DNA of 64,000 nucleotides from Shewanella sp. OMA3-2 (GTDB lineage Bacteria > Pseudomonadota > Gammaproteobacteria > Enterobacterales > Shewanellaceae). The stretch spans positions 62,001-126,000 of the forward strand of contig NZ_CP090974.1 of the NCBI RefSeq assembly GCF_021513195.1, read 5' to 3'. Below are positions 46,659-56,454 of this stretch, piece by piece. Position numbers and translations under genes: made by a program. Below the pieces are notes generated by a model, which was not told the DNA's origin, did no database searches, and saw nothing but the letters and a program-made list of their open reading frames with translations. Positions within the stretch are counted from its first letter, which is position 1. Each line of letters opens with the position of its first letter.

Positions 46659-47873
46659 CTAGCCTTTAACCACATTTAGCATATCCCACATAGGGAGATA
46701 AATGCCTAGCGCGAGGATTAATACGATACAAGCAACAAAACCAATCAATATAGGTTCTAATTTAGCGGTAAGATTTTTTAAATCGTAATCAACCTCGCCT
46801 TCATAAAAATCAGCTGCATCAGTTAACAACTGGTCAATCTGACCCGTCTCTTCACCAACAGCAACCATTTGCAGCACTAATGGTGTAAATAACTGGCTTT
46901 GATTCGAGACTCTTAACATTGATTCGCCAGACTCTATTCCTCGTCGCATGCCAACGATTTTATCATGCATATATGCATTATCTACCGCATCAGCAACTAA
47001 GCTAAGTGCTTGTGTCATTGGCACGCCAGCACTTAGCATCATCGAAAAACTGCGGCAATAACGCGCCAGTGTCGAACGTTCAATAATTGACCCTACAGCT
47101 GGAATATGTAACTTCCATTTATCCCACTGTTTTTCGCCTTTCTCGCTGTGCAACCAATATCGAATACCCACTATTATGCCAATTAAACCAACTATCATAT
47201 GCGGCCAAAAATTAACAAATAGGCTAGACGTTGCCATTAAAATTTTTGTGGCCCAGGGCAATTCGGCACCAAAGCGTGAAAACATATCGGCAAATTTAGG
47301 GATAACCATAATATTGAGTATCACCATGGCGATACCGATAGCGATTAACACAAACATGGGGTAGCGCATAGCTGATTTTATCCGACGACGTGTTTCTTGC
47401 TCACGTTCGATATAACCAGATAATTGAATAAAAGCGTCTTCTAACTTACCGGTATTCTCGCCAACATGAACCATAGAAATAAATAAAGAATCGAATACAT
47501 CTTGATGTTGATTCATCGCCGACGACAAAGGTCTACCTGCGGTTAACTGCGATGATATATCGTCTAGCGCCTGTTTCATTCGCACTGAATGAGTGGTTTC
47601 TGACAGTCCTGCTATCGCCCTTAAAATAGGTATACCTGACCGCGTAAGTGAGTACATTTGCCGTGAAAAAATTTGTAACTCTTCTAATGACACTTTACTG
47701 CCAAACAAGCTATTAATGGAGAATGTCTTTTGAGGTTTTACTTCTCTAAGTTCTAACGGAATAATACCACGGCTCATCAAGGCGTCCGCGGCTGAGTTTT
47801 CATCCGCTGATTCCAGTTGCGCCGTCACTGACTGACCTTGCGCATTTCTACCTCGATAATGATAAATGGGCAT
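46659..47873 (-). CDS. mshG: MSHA inner-membrane platform protein MshG
   Basis: A 404-residue PilC/GspF-family protein. Two GspF domains, each with EELQIFSRQMYSLTRSGIPILRA-like and ARYCRSFSMMLSAGVPMTQAL patterns, and three or four membrane helices. It transmits ATPase motion to pilin assembly. Two bases separate it from mshE. Confidence 0.96.
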   Translation of the reverse strand: MPIYHYRGRNAQGQSVTAQLESADENSAADALMSRGIIPLELREVKPQKTFSINSLFGSKVSLEELQIFSRQMYSLTRSGIPILRAIAGLSETTHSVRMKQALDDISSQLTAGRPLSSAMNQHQDVFDSLFISMVHVGENTGKLEDAFIQLSGYIEREQETRRRIKSAMRYPMFVLIAIGIAMVILNIMVIPKFADMFSRFGAELPWATKILMATSSLFVNFWPHMIVGLIGIIVGIRYWLHSEKGEKQWDKWKLHIPAVGSIIERSTLARYCRSFSMMLSAGVPMTQALSLVADAVDNAYMHDKIVGMRRGIESGESMLRVSNQSQLFTPLVLQMVAVGEETGQIDQLLTDAADFYEGEVDYDLKNLTAKLEPILIGFVACIVLILALGIYLPMWDMLNVVKG

Positions 47874-47875
47874 AA

Positions 47876-49636
47876 TTACGCCTCAGCTGTTGGTTGGTTG
47901 ATAACATCTTGTGATAACGCAATTGAAGATTCACTGACATCTTCAACCAACTTAGACACCTCTTCCAGAGTGGTAGTCCCCTGAAATAAATATTCCATCG
48001 CGGATCTTGCCAAAGGAACAAAATTAGGACTTTTTAATGCTGCGCGAGCGAAATCCTGTGGATTACCTGTTCGCATTGCATCAATCATGTTTTCATCCAG
48101 TTCTAGTATTTCAAAAATACCGATACGGCCACGGTAACCTGAACCGTTACAGGTTTGACAGCCCGTTCCCACTTTAAAGGTGGCCTGTGAAAAATCTTGT
48201 TTAGACACACTTTTTAACCAGCTAGTATCGGCTGGGGTTAATTGATAATCGACACTGCAATTATGGCACACTCGGCGCACAAGACGCTGGGCAATGATCA
48301 CTCTTAAAGCACTGGCTACCAAATAACTGGCCGCGCCCATATCCAGCAAACGTAATGCACTGGTCACCGCATCATTGGTATGTAAAGTCGATAATACAAA
48401 GTGACCGGTTAATGCGCCTCGTAAACCAATTTCAACGGTTTCTTGGTCACGCATTTCGCCCACCATAATAATGTCAGGGTCTTGACGTAAGGTGGTGCGA
48501 AGCACGTTAGAGAAATCCAAACCAATCTTATGGTTCACCTGCACTTGGTTAATGCGGGGTAATTGATATTCCACCGGATCTTCTACGGTAATAATTTTAC
48601 GGTCGGCAGTATTCAGCTCTCTTAGAATACCGTACAAAGTGGTGGTTTTACCGCTACCTGTTGGGCCTGTGACCAACAACATGCCATGGGGGCGTTTAAT
48701 TTGTTTACGAATGCGGGCGACAATGTGTGGCGGCATCCCTGTTTCATCGAGTGTGCGCAAACCGGCGGTTTGATCGAGTAGACGCATTACCACTGATTCA
48801 CCATGATAAATCGGCATAGTCGACATACGAACATCAATCTTATGGCCCTTTATTTCCATGTGAAAACGACCATCTTGAGGTAAACGTTTTTCTGAAATAT
48901 CGAGTCCTGCCATTAACTTTAAGCGCAACACTAAAGCGGAAGCAATATTCACCTCGTTTAAAATATTTTCATGTAATTGGCCATCAACACGCTGGCGAAT
49001 ACGTAACACTTTCTCACCTGGCTCAATATGAATATCTGAGGCCCGCATTTGCACTGCATCCTCAAATATTGACTGCAGTAACTTAACCACTGTGGTTTCA
49101 TTATCACTGTCACCTTGGGTTAAATTTGCCAAATCGAACATGTCATCAGCGGCATATTCTTCTTCTAACTTACCGGCAATTTGAGCAATTTGTTCGGTAC
49201 GGCGATATAAATTATCAAACGCATCTAATAATTGCTGTTCTGGCGCCACCGCAATTCTGAGTTGTTTAGGTGCGACAAGAATTTCTAAATTATCAATTGC
49301 TTGAAGATCCGCAGGATCACTCATTGCCACTAACACACTGTCGCTGTTGCTTTCTACAACCAGTGCACGATGTCGACGAGCCTGCACTTCTGGAAGAATA
49401 TTAACCACTTCAGGGGTAATAGGCAGGCGGCTAATATCTAAAAAAGGTAAGTTTAATTGTTGTGACAAAAACTTCAGTAATTGATTTTCACTAATACTTT
49501 TTAGATCGATTAAGGTACGGCCGAGTTTTTTACCTGAACTACGTTGCTCTGCTAACGCTTGTTGAAGTTCAGCTTCCGAAATAATGTGTTCTTGGACTAA
49601 AAGATCACCTAAACGCATCTTTAACTTAGGTTTCAT
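47876..49636 (-). CDS. mshE: MSHA extension ATPase MshE with c-di-GMP-binding domain
   Basis: A 586-residue GspE/PilB-type ATPase. The N-terminus carries two tandem 24-residue MshEN-type motifs, starting RLGDLLVQEHI (about 8) and KLGRTLIDLKSI (about 36), the c-di-GMP-binding element known for this family. Walker A GPTGSGKTTTLYG is near 324, Asp/Walker B and His boxes follow, and a four-cysteine zinc motif (CHNC ... CQTC) is near 461-497. It drives pilus extension in response to c-di-GMP. Overlaps the mshN end by 4 bases. Confidence 0.97.
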   Translation of the reverse strand: MKPKLKMRLGDLLVQEHIISEAELQQALAEQRSSGKKLGRTLIDLKSISENQLLKFLSQQLNLPFLDISRLPITPEVVNILPEVQARRHRALVVESNSDSVLVAMSDPADLQAIDNLEILVAPKQLRIAVAPEQQLLDAFDNLYRRTEQIAQIAGKLEEEYAADDMFDLANLTQGDSDNETTVVKLLQSIFEDAVQMRASDIHIEPGEKVLRIRQRVDGQLHENILNEVNIASALVLRLKLMAGLDISEKRLPQDGRFHMEIKGHKIDVRMSTMPIYHGESVVMRLLDQTAGLRTLDETGMPPHIVARIRKQIKRPHGMLLVTGPTGSGKTTTLYGILRELNTADRKIITVEDPVEYQLPRINQVQVNHKIGLDFSNVLRTTLRQDPDIIMVGEMRDQETVEIGLRGALTGHFVLSTLHTNDAVTSALRLLDMGAASYLVASALRVIIAQRLVRRVCHNCSVDYQLTPADTSWLKSVSKQDFSQATFKVGTGCQTCNGSGYRGRIGIFEILELDENMIDAMRTGNPQDFARAALKSPNFVPLARSAMEYLFQGTTTLEEVSKLVEDVSESSIALSQDVINQPTAEA

Positions 49637-50982
49637 TGGTTTTCTCCTAGTTGTGCTAAACGCTGCTCAACAAATTCAATCGCAGTGTTTGATAACCCTG
49701 GATAGTTTAATGCAGACCGATAAGCTTCTGCGGCTTTAGCATATTGCTGCTGAGAATCTAATGCATATGCTAAGCCCATCCACCATTTTGCCTGCGTTGA
49801 TTCAAGGGTTAACAGTGAGCGATAAGCCGATTCAGCCAAACTATATTGAGCTACTTTCTGGGCCACCTCACCTTGAAATACCCACTTATCTTTTACATAG
49901 CCACTGTTATCATCAATATAACTTAATGACTGCAAAGCGGTGCTATATTCTTGCAAAGCGTTTTCAATATTGGCTTTGATTAAATAAAATTCCCAGTGGG
50001 ACGGAAACATACCAACACCACTTTCAAGTAATCTAATCGCGGTATTAACATTATTTTGAGCATAATAAATGCCCACTAACTGTTTACGCGCCGAGTGTAA
50101 GCTAGGGTCGAGTATTATCGCTTCCAAATACCCGCTAGATGCATCGCTCAAACGTTTTTCCTTTTCGGCCACTTGTGCCTTTTGAAATAACACCTTAGCT
50201 AATTGCGCTTTGGTCAGAGTGACTTCCGTTACCTTCATATTACTTGCCACAGCTTGTTGACTTGCAGGCCTATTATTGGCCCCTTGCTGTGGTGATTGTG
50301 GCTGCGATGACTGGGGTGATTGAACCTGTACGGTCGAGTTAGGCTGCGTAGAGCTTGCCACTGTCGCGGCTTCATTCTCGGGGGTAATCGCTGCAACGGA
50401 CACATTATCTGAGCTGGCAACAACATTGGTTATATCTGGCTGTGCCACCGGCTCTGATGACAGAATGACTTGTGATGGCAAGTCATTTTGCTTAACCATA
50501 ATAGTCTTAGCGGACTGTGACTCAATATTTTTTTCATGCGGTATTTCAGCGGCAATAGAGTCAGGCTCGAGAGCATTACCCTGTTCCGCTGATAACGCCA
50601 GTGGGGTCAATTGTTCGTCCGACATACCCAGCTTTAGGTTAATCTCTTCATCTTGCTGAGTATCCGCTTTTACCACCGGCGATACCGTTGATGAGATAAG
50701 TGATTGTTCTGACTGATTGGCATTCTTGGTCGATATTTCAGGCGCGAATTCTGCCTTATCGTCAAGCATCTCACCTTGCTGAAGCAAACTATAGCCAAAC
50801 CACGTCATTGGAAGCATCAACACCAGTATCAATACTCTTAATGGTGATTTTTTAGGTTGCTCAACTTGGCTGTTAAACGCGACTTGAGGGCGAATAAATT
50901 GACTTGTGGGCGCTTTATCAGCACTCGCTTCACTTTGCTGACGCTGCTCTAAATCCTGCAGCATTTTATTGATTACGCTCAT
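49633..50982 (-). CDS. mshN: MSHA biogenesis protein MshN (TPR)
   Basis: A 449-residue protein starting MSVINKMLQDLEQRQ, with one membrane helix (about 48-65), a long Ser/Gln/Val-rich linker (about 75-250), and C-terminal TPR repeats (about 260-445; e.g. SSGYLEAIILDPSLHSARKQ). ATG 50982 (AGGTGAG upstream) is chosen over GTG 50988; it overlaps the mshM stop as ATGA. Probably assembles secretin and platform complexes. Confidence 0.93.
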   Translation of the reverse strand: MSVINKMLQDLEQRQQSEASADKAPTSQFIRPQVAFNSQVEQPKKSPLRVLILVLMLPMTWFGYSLLQQGEMLDDKAEFAPEISTKNANQSEQSLISSTVSPVVKADTQQDEEINLKLGMSDEQLTPLALSAEQGNALEPDSIAAEIPHEKNIESQSAKTIMVKQNDLPSQVILSSEPVAQPDITNVVASSDNVSVAAITPENEAATVASSTQPNSTVQVQSPQSSQPQSPQQGANNRPASQQAVASNMKVTEVTLTKAQLAKVLFQKAQVAEKEKRLSDASSGYLEAIILDPSLHSARKQLVGIYYAQNNVNTAIRLLESGVGMFPSHWEFYLIKANIENALQEYSTALQSLSYIDDNSGYVKDKWVFQGEVAQKVAQYSLAESAYRSLLTLESTQAKWWMGLAYALDSQQQYAKAAEAYRSALNYPGLSNTAIEFVEQRLAQLGENQ

Positions 50983-51935
50983 AACCACTCACCTATTCGC
51001 GCGAGCCAATGACCGCAACATGAAATCGAACTAAAATGTAATCCAGCCAAAACACTTAACGCTAACCCAATAAAGATGAGTACGGGTTTAAGGGTAAATA
51101 ATTGTGATGAAGCCACAATGCTCTTACTGGTATCCTCGGTATCGTTAATTGCCGCTTTACAATGTGCTAAGGTGACTTTTGCAGCGCCTTCGCCATAAGC
51201 AAGCAATAACGCTTTATGGGCAAGTATATTCACCAATCGGGGAATGCCTCGTGCACCAGAGGCAATTAACTGTGATTCTTTTACGCTAAAAATTGTCTGA
51301 CCTTGGTAACCCGCTACAGTTAAACGGTGGTTCATATAGGCTTGAACTTCATCCCAATTTAATGACCGTAAGTGGTAACTAAAAGTAATACGTTGTCTCA
51401 GTTGGCGTAAGTTAGCTTGATTTAATCTTTCATCAAGCTCTTGCTGACCAAATAACACCACCTGCAATAACTTGCGGCTTTCTGTTTCAAGGTTGGTAAA
51501 TAATCGCAGCGCCTCTAAGCTTTCATCGGGTAAAGCTTGTGCTTCATCAATCACTAACACAACTTGAAAACCTTGCTCATTTAACGCTAGTAGCTTTTCA
51601 TGAATTAAGCGGGTCAATTGCTGTTGATCAAGTTTGTCGGTGACATCAATACCTAAATCAGCCGCAACCGCCCAACGTAACTCAGCGGGGGTTAAGTAAG
51701 GATTAGGAATATACGCACATTGAAACTGCGAAGGTAGCTCATTCAATAACTTGCGACAAACTAAGGTCTTGCCAGTACCAACTTCACCTGTGACCTTAAT
51801 AAACCCCTCACCTGTTTCTAATGCCATTTGCAGCACTTGCAACGCTTCCACATGCGGCGTTAAGCCGAAAAAGAATCCGGTGTTTGGTGTTAATGTAAAA
51901 GGCAGTTGTCGTAAACCAAAGTGTTGCAAATACAT
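50979..51935 (-). CDS. mshM: MSHA ATPase MshM (ExeA-like)
   Basis: A 318-residue AAA protein: YLQHFGLRQLPFTLTPNTGFFF at the start is the ExeA/MshM signature; Walker A GEVGTGKTLVCRKLL is near 46; Walker B VVLVIDEAQALPDESLEALRL near 120; one C-terminal helix (about 290-305). Expected to remodel peptidoglycan attachment or the secretin, as ExeA does for type II secretion. Confidence 0.95.
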   Translation of the reverse strand: MYLQHFGLRQLPFTLTPNTGFFFGLTPHVEALQVLQMALETGEGFIKVTGEVGTGKTLVCRKLLNELPSQFQCAYIPNPYLTPAELRWAVAADLGIDVTDKLDQQQLTRLIHEKLLALNEQGFQVVLVIDEAQALPDESLEALRLFTNLETESRKLLQVVLFGQQELDERLNQANLRQLRQRITFSYHLRSLNWDEVQAYMNHRLTVAGYQGQTIFSVKESQLIASGARGIPRLVNILAHKALLLAYGEGAAKVTLAHCKAAINDTEDTSKSIVASSQLFTLKPVLIFIGLALSVLAGLHFSSISCCGHWLARIGEWL

Positions 51936-51962
51936 AGCTATTAGCCTCCTTTCAGCAAATAA

Positions 51963-53633
51963 TTACTGCTGAGTAGGATACCAACGTTCAATTAAATCTT
52001 GCGAACGTTTCAACTCATTTGTCCAAGTATCATCACCAATTACGGTAGGTTTTAGCATAATAATTAACTCGGTTTTTCTGGTTGAACGGCTACGGTTAGT
52101 AAATGCTTCACCAATAAAGGGAATATCACCTAAAAGTGGCACTTTAGAGACAATTTCAATGTTATCGCTTTTCATCAAGCCACCAATTACCACTACATCA
52201 CCCGACGCCGCTTTAATGACAGTGTCAGATTCACGTATCTCACTTTGTGCTAACGGTAATTCTAAGGTTGACTCGCTAATTTTAATTAATTTAGTTTGCT
52301 CTTTTACATCAATAACAGAGGGATGCACATGTAACAACACATTACCATCGTCATCAATTTGCGGGGTAACATCTAACGCAATACCGGAAAAGAAAGGGGT
52401 TAATTCAACCTGCGGAGTCGTCACCGGAGTTGTGCCGGCAACAGTGGTTGATGACACATCGGTGACAAAATACTCGTCACTGCCCACTTTAATCACCGCT
52501 TTTTGATTATTAGAGGCTGTAACTCTTGGACTTGACAGCACATTAACATCACCTTGCGTATCTAGCAGACTGATCATCGCCGCAAAATCTGTGCCTTTGA
52601 TATTAATAGATGTCACACCACCAACTACACTGGTTATCGCGTTACTTAATCCTTGGCCTGCACCCGTGCCAAAATCAATGTTAGTGCTGCCTACATGGCC
52701 CATAACATTATCCCACTGGATCCCTTGTTGGTATCCGTCAGACAAGGTCACTTCAATAATTTTAGCTTCTAAAATAACCTGTCGATGTAAATGGGTTTCT
52801 GCTTTTTCGATAAAATAGCGTACCTGACGTAACTCATTTGGAAATGCGCGAATAGTCACTAAGCCAGCTTGTGGAGTGACAACTACTTGACGTCCGCCGC
52901 CAGTTTCACCAATGATAGCGGTGAGGGTTTCTTTTAGCTCCCCCCAAAAATCCGTTTTTGTTTTCGAACGAATAAACGTGCCGTTTGTGTTATCGCTGCT
53001 ATTACTACTATTGTTACTGCTGTTATTGCTAGAGTTGCTATTGTTACCGGAGTTAGAATTACCGCTATTACCAGAGTTTGAACTATTGTCGTTATCTGAA
53101 ATACGACCAGAGCTGACTGACGTTAACGACAAACCCTCACGTTCCATATACAAATAATTTAATGAAAAAGTCTCGGTGCGCATTCCTGAAGGGAAAACAC
53201 GTAATATCCGGCCTTCACGACTCACTTCATAGCCATAAATATCTTCTACAACCTGAATAGCTTCAGCTAACGTGACACTTTTTAAAGATAATGAAATTTT
53301 GCCTTGTACTTCAGGGTGCACAGCAACACTAAGTGGTGTCCCTTCTATTAATGAAGGAAAAAAGACTCTGGCATCAACTTCATGTGCTGACACGTCAAAC
53401 CGACGTTCTGCGGGCAGTGGAATTGAAGAGCCAATACTGTTTTGACTATTAAGCTCACGCTGTACATCGGCTGGCATTGCTGCGGGTGGTGGTAACACTA
53501 ATTTTGGTGCTTGTGCTTGCGCTAATGACTCATTAATTGATTGTTTTGATTCAGTTGGATCTGGACGATTGGTGGTTTGACATGCCATCAAACTTAATGC
53601 CAACAGAGGGGTAATATAGTTAATCGCTTTCAT
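51963..53633 (-). CDS. mshL: MSHA outer-membrane secretin MshL
   Basis: A 556-residue secretin lipoprotein: signal with lipobox LMAC (Cys18), N-domains (about 80-300), and the C-terminal secretin core with VEVTLSDGYQQGIQW-like, SSPRVTASNNQKAVIKVG and VVIGGLMKSD blocks. Between the N-domains lies an Asn/Ser-rich tract (residues 181-217, coordinates 52983-53093) with almost no other residues. It forms the pilus channel. Lies 27 bases before mshM and 13 after mshK. Confidence 0.96.
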   Translation of the reverse strand: MKAINYITPLLALSLMACQTTNRPDPTESKQSINESLAQAQAPKLVLPPPAAMPADVQRELNSQNSIGSSIPLPAERRFDVSAHEVDARVFFPSLIEGTPLSVAVHPEVQGKISLSLKSVTLAEAIQVVEDIYGYEVSREGRILRVFPSGMRTETFSLNYLYMEREGLSLTSVSSGRISDNDNSSNSGNSGNSNSGNNSNSSNNSSNNSSNSSDNTNGTFIRSKTKTDFWGELKETLTAIIGETGGGRQVVVTPQAGLVTIRAFPNELRQVRYFIEKAETHLHRQVILEAKIIEVTLSDGYQQGIQWDNVMGHVGSTNIDFGTGAGQGLSNAITSVVGGVTSINIKGTDFAAMISLLDTQGDVNVLSSPRVTASNNQKAVIKVGSDEYFVTDVSSTTVAGTTPVTTPQVELTPFFSGIALDVTPQIDDDGNVLLHVHPSVIDVKEQTKLIKISESTLELPLAQSEIRESDTVIKAASGDVVVIGGLMKSDNIEIVSKVPLLGDIPFIGEAFTNRSRSTRKTELIIMLKPTVIGDDTWTNELKRSQDLIERWYPTQQ

Positions 53634-53646
53634 TGTTATTATTGTC

Positions 53647-53964
53647 CTATCTCTCTGTTACCGACTGGAATAGTTGGAGTTTACGGCCATCAGACAAGCT
53701 CACCTGGCTTTTCCCTATGGCCACAATACGAACCCCTTGTACCCTATCACCTACTTTCATAATTTTATTATTTATCACCGCAAACGAAGATGCGCCGTTA
53801 ATGACACTACTTAGCACTAAACTTTCTGCCGTATCCGTTATAGTGACGGCTTGATAGCTCGCGCTGGGTAAAGTCGGATCACGCAATGTCTGTCCATCAG
53901 CGGCAAACACCACCAATGAAAGTAAGCTGATCACGACGTAAGGATTAATCTTGTTTAGCAACAC
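53647..53964 (-). CDS. mshK: MSHA biogenesis protein MshK
   Basis: A 105-residue periplasmic protein with a signal peptide (about 8-24, ending ADG) and a small PilP/GspC-like domain (VLSSVINGASSFAVINNKIMKVGDRVQGVRIV). It starts with GTG 53964 and overlaps mshJ by 20 bases. Probably joins inner-membrane alignment proteins to the MshL secretin. Confidence 0.92.
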   Translation of the reverse strand: MLLNKINPYVVISLLSLVVFAADGQTLRDPTLPSASYQAVTITDTAESLVLSSVINGASSFAVINNKIMKVGDRVQGVRIVAIGKSQVSLSDGRKLQLFQSVTER

Positions 53965-54607
53965 TGATAAAGTCCTTATTAATGCTTAACGTGTATAATT
54001 CTAATTCGACATGTGCTGTAGGATGCTTAGCAACTTGATAATCTAAACGCTTCCAATAAAGTTTATCTGGCATAGATTCAACCGCTTTAACAAAATTCAA
54101 AATAGCAAAATAGTCGCCTTCAATTTGCAGTTTAATCCCATGACTGTATAGATTCATCTGATGCTGCTCGTCGTCACCCACCTTTAAAAGTGCAATGGGT
54201 GCGATAGAGCTAAATGAAATAAGTTTGATCCCTTTATCATTCGATAACAGATTAGCCAATACCGTGGGCATATAATCTGCTGGCACCATATCAACCATTT
54301 GCGCATCTAGCTCTGCATCAACCTCATGCATTTGCTGATTAAGTAAAGCCAGCCTTTGCTGATAATCCGCATTGGGATCTAACATTAATCTTTGCTGATA
54401 CAACTCAATCTGCTGTTCAACTATGGAGGTTTCTTGTGCAATGCTATGCAGTTGATTATCTAATTGGTTTATTTTTATCCACTTGGCATCAAGTGGCAAA
54501 AATGCCAGCATACCAATAACGATAAGCGTTGCCGCAGCAATTAATACTCGTTCACGTTGAGTTAAATTATTAAATTTTTGTTCAACTAGCTGCCATTGTT
54601 GGTTCAT
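53945..54607 (-). CDS. mshJ: MSHA biogenesis protein MshJ (PilO-like)
   Basis: A 220-residue protein with an N-terminal membrane helix (about 22-38), a coiled coil (about 45-100) and a ferredoxin-like PilO domain. MNQQWQLVEQKFNNLTQRER is family-typical. Four-base overlap with the gene before it. A structural part of the alignment subcomplex. Confidence 0.92.
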   Translation of the reverse strand: MNQQWQLVEQKFNNLTQRERVLIAAATLIVIGMLAFLPLDAKWIKINQLDNQLHSIAQETSIVEQQIELYQQRLMLDPNADYQQRLALLNQQMHEVDAELDAQMVDMVPADYMPTVLANLLSNDKGIKLISFSSIAPIALLKVGDDEQHQMNLYSHGIKLQIEGDYFAILNFVKAVESMPDKLYWKRLDYQVAKHPTAHVELELYTLSINKDFISVAKQD

Positions 54608-55212
54608 TGAGCCATCTCCTTACTCACCACTGGCGTGCTGGTAAGCTTAAAGGCTAAAGGCTGATCTTCGCCTCTATCCATCGTCATAGTGGCAAAGGCA
54701 AAACCTTTCAATGTATCAGCCGTATTAAGCCGCTCAATCCATCTGGGGATACTAGCAGGTTGCTGACCAAAACCTTCAAACTCAATCTGGGTTTGATTAA
54801 AATAAATTCGACTCAACCAAACTGATGCATCAGATACCGCAGCCAAATCAGTTAAAATAGGAGAATAGCCTTGGCTAATTAACGCAGTGCGTTGTGCTAG
54901 CTCATTTTTAAGTAGGCGTTTTAATGTTAAACGTTGCTCCTCAAGCTCAACACGGGCAACTAAATCACGATCGGGAACACGCTGAGTCACCTGCAGCTCT
55001 AGCGTGTTTTTGTTTTCTGTTAACATTTGCTGTTGAGCATTAGCCTGCTGCAACTCATACTGCTTATTATTCAATTGATACCAGCCAAGACCATACAAAA
55101 GCACGCTTACACTCAGTAACACTGCAAGGGCTGTCATTAACGCCTTAAAGCTTAACCTTTGCTTGGGGGGTAAAAGCGAAGCGGTATAGAGATTAATTCT
55201 ACTTTTAATCAC
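54604..55212 (-). CDS. mshI2: MSHA biogenesis PilN-like protein MshI2
   Basis: A 202-residue PilN-type protein starting MIKSRINLYTASLLPP, the PilN binding motif that docks to PilM-like MshI. One membrane helix (about 27-45), then a coiled coil and ferredoxin-like domain. Four-base overlaps on both sides. In Vibrio MshI combines the PilM and PilN parts; here they are separate genes. Confidence 0.9.
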   Translation of the reverse strand: MIKSRINLYTASLLPPKQRLSFKALMTALAVLLSVSVLLYGLGWYQLNNKQYELQQANAQQQMLTENKNTLELQVTQRVPDRDLVARVELEEQRLTLKRLLKNELAQRTALISQGYSPILTDLAAVSDASVWLSRIYFNQTQIEFEGFGQQPASIPRWIERLNTADTLKGFAFATMTMDRGEDQPLAFKLTSTPVVSKEMAQ

Positions 55213-56090
55213 GCTTCACTCCTTGAAAGTTCTACAAAGGCTAATTTGGCTAAATAAGCGGCCACACCTTGATGTTCAACCATACTGACAGATTGATTAA
55301 AGTTAGCCGCAACCAACTTGGCCAATGCTGCTTGCTCACCCTCTGTCAGCAAGTTAATTGCCGAAACCGGTGCTTGGCGCAGCTGACTTTCAAAATAATC
55401 CATTGAACGCTGAATCTCTAAACTTAAGTTATCCGCTAATCCACTACTTAAATCTTGTTCTTTAACATCTTGCAACTCATTAAAACCACGTACACGACGT
55501 TGCATTAAAGACTCACCTGCTTTAATGACAGTAAACAGTAATTCCTGGTGAGGTAAATGTGTCACTAACATGTGCGCCATATTATCAGCATCAAATAAGT
55601 GAGTTAACACTAACTCTTCAATAGTAATACCCGCAATGGCCAAGCCAAGTTCTTCACATGCACTAGCAATGGCAACAAGTTTATCTCGAGCAACAATCAC
55701 GACATTAATTTTAGTGCTGGCGGCAACAGATGATTCAAAATAATCAAGATGAATATTGGCCACAGGTTCGGACGCCATGTCCTTAACAGCCCAAATTAAT
55801 GCCTGGTTAATTTCAGCGGCCTCAACATTGGGTTTGTCGGCTTGCAGTAATTGATAATGGCTGGCTGACATAACAATTTGCACAGTAGCGGCGCCAAATT
55901 TTTGTTTAATAGCGCTAAAAGTATTGTTCCAGCTTTTTTTTACTAATGGAAATTCGGTATACGATTCGGGTTGACCTGGCATTTCAGCTTGATAGACCCA
56001 CACTGAGTCCACGTCGACAAACACGCCCAATTTACCGCAAACCTCTGCTGGGCGCCAAAAAGCCAATTTATTAACAAAACCACTATTCAT
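55209..56090 (-). CDS. mshI: MSHA biogenesis PilM-like protein MshI
   Basis: A 293-residue actin-like cytoplasmic protein of PilM type. It begins NKLAFWRPAEVCGKLGVFVDVDSV and includes blocks such as QALIWAVKDMASEPVANIHLDYF. It recruits the PilN/PilO-like MshI2/MshJ. First gene of the main msh unit; its promoter should lie in the 364-base gap upstream. Confidence 0.9.
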   Translation of the reverse strand: MNSGFVNKLAFWRPAEVCGKLGVFVDVDSVWVYQAEMPGQPESYTEFPLVKKSWNNTFSAIKQKFGAATVQIVMSASHYQLLQADKPNVEAAEINQALIWAVKDMASEPVANIHLDYFESSVAASTKINVVIVARDKLVAIASACEELGLAIAGITIEELVLTHLFDADNMAHMLVTHLPHQELLFTVIKAGESLMQRRVRGFNELQDVKEQDLSSGLADNLSLEIQRSMDYFESQLRQAPVSAINLLTEGEQAALAKLVAANFNQSVSMVEHQGVAAYLAKLAFVELSRSEA

Positions 56091-56454
56091 CTAAAAACCT
56101 TTTTGCGTGTTAAATGGTGTCGATCCCCAAAATGCTTACTGAGCCTTAAAAAGGCTATCTAACTCAAATTAAGTGTTGGCATCTAATCGCGTGTTAACAT
56201 CCATTCAAACTTTTGACTATACGGTTTGCCAGTACAAATATTAACCGTTAACATTAATTCAACAAAGACGCTAACTAAAACCGAAAACAGGGCGTTATTC
56301 ATGGTGAACTTATTTGTTATGTTAGCAGCTAATATTTTCTATTTTATAGAAAAATTCACCAAATAGCCCTATTTAGATAAGATAGATTGCCACGCTAAGA
56401 TAAACAAGTTTTTCACAACACCTGATAACATATAAGTTTACTGACTCATCACAT
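56091..56454. other. Non-coding region between mshH and mshI
   Basis: 364 AT-rich bases between two minus-strand genes. A hairpin (ATTTTCTAT with ATAGAAAAAT, about 56333-56354) is visible. It probably holds the mshIJKLMNEGFBA promoter; exact boxes were not assigned. Confidence 0.45.

Noticed and set aside
52912..53157. Plus-strand Leu-rich frame opposite mshL.
   Set aside because: It is the antisense of the Asn/Ser tract; a run of leucines is the expected reverse reading.
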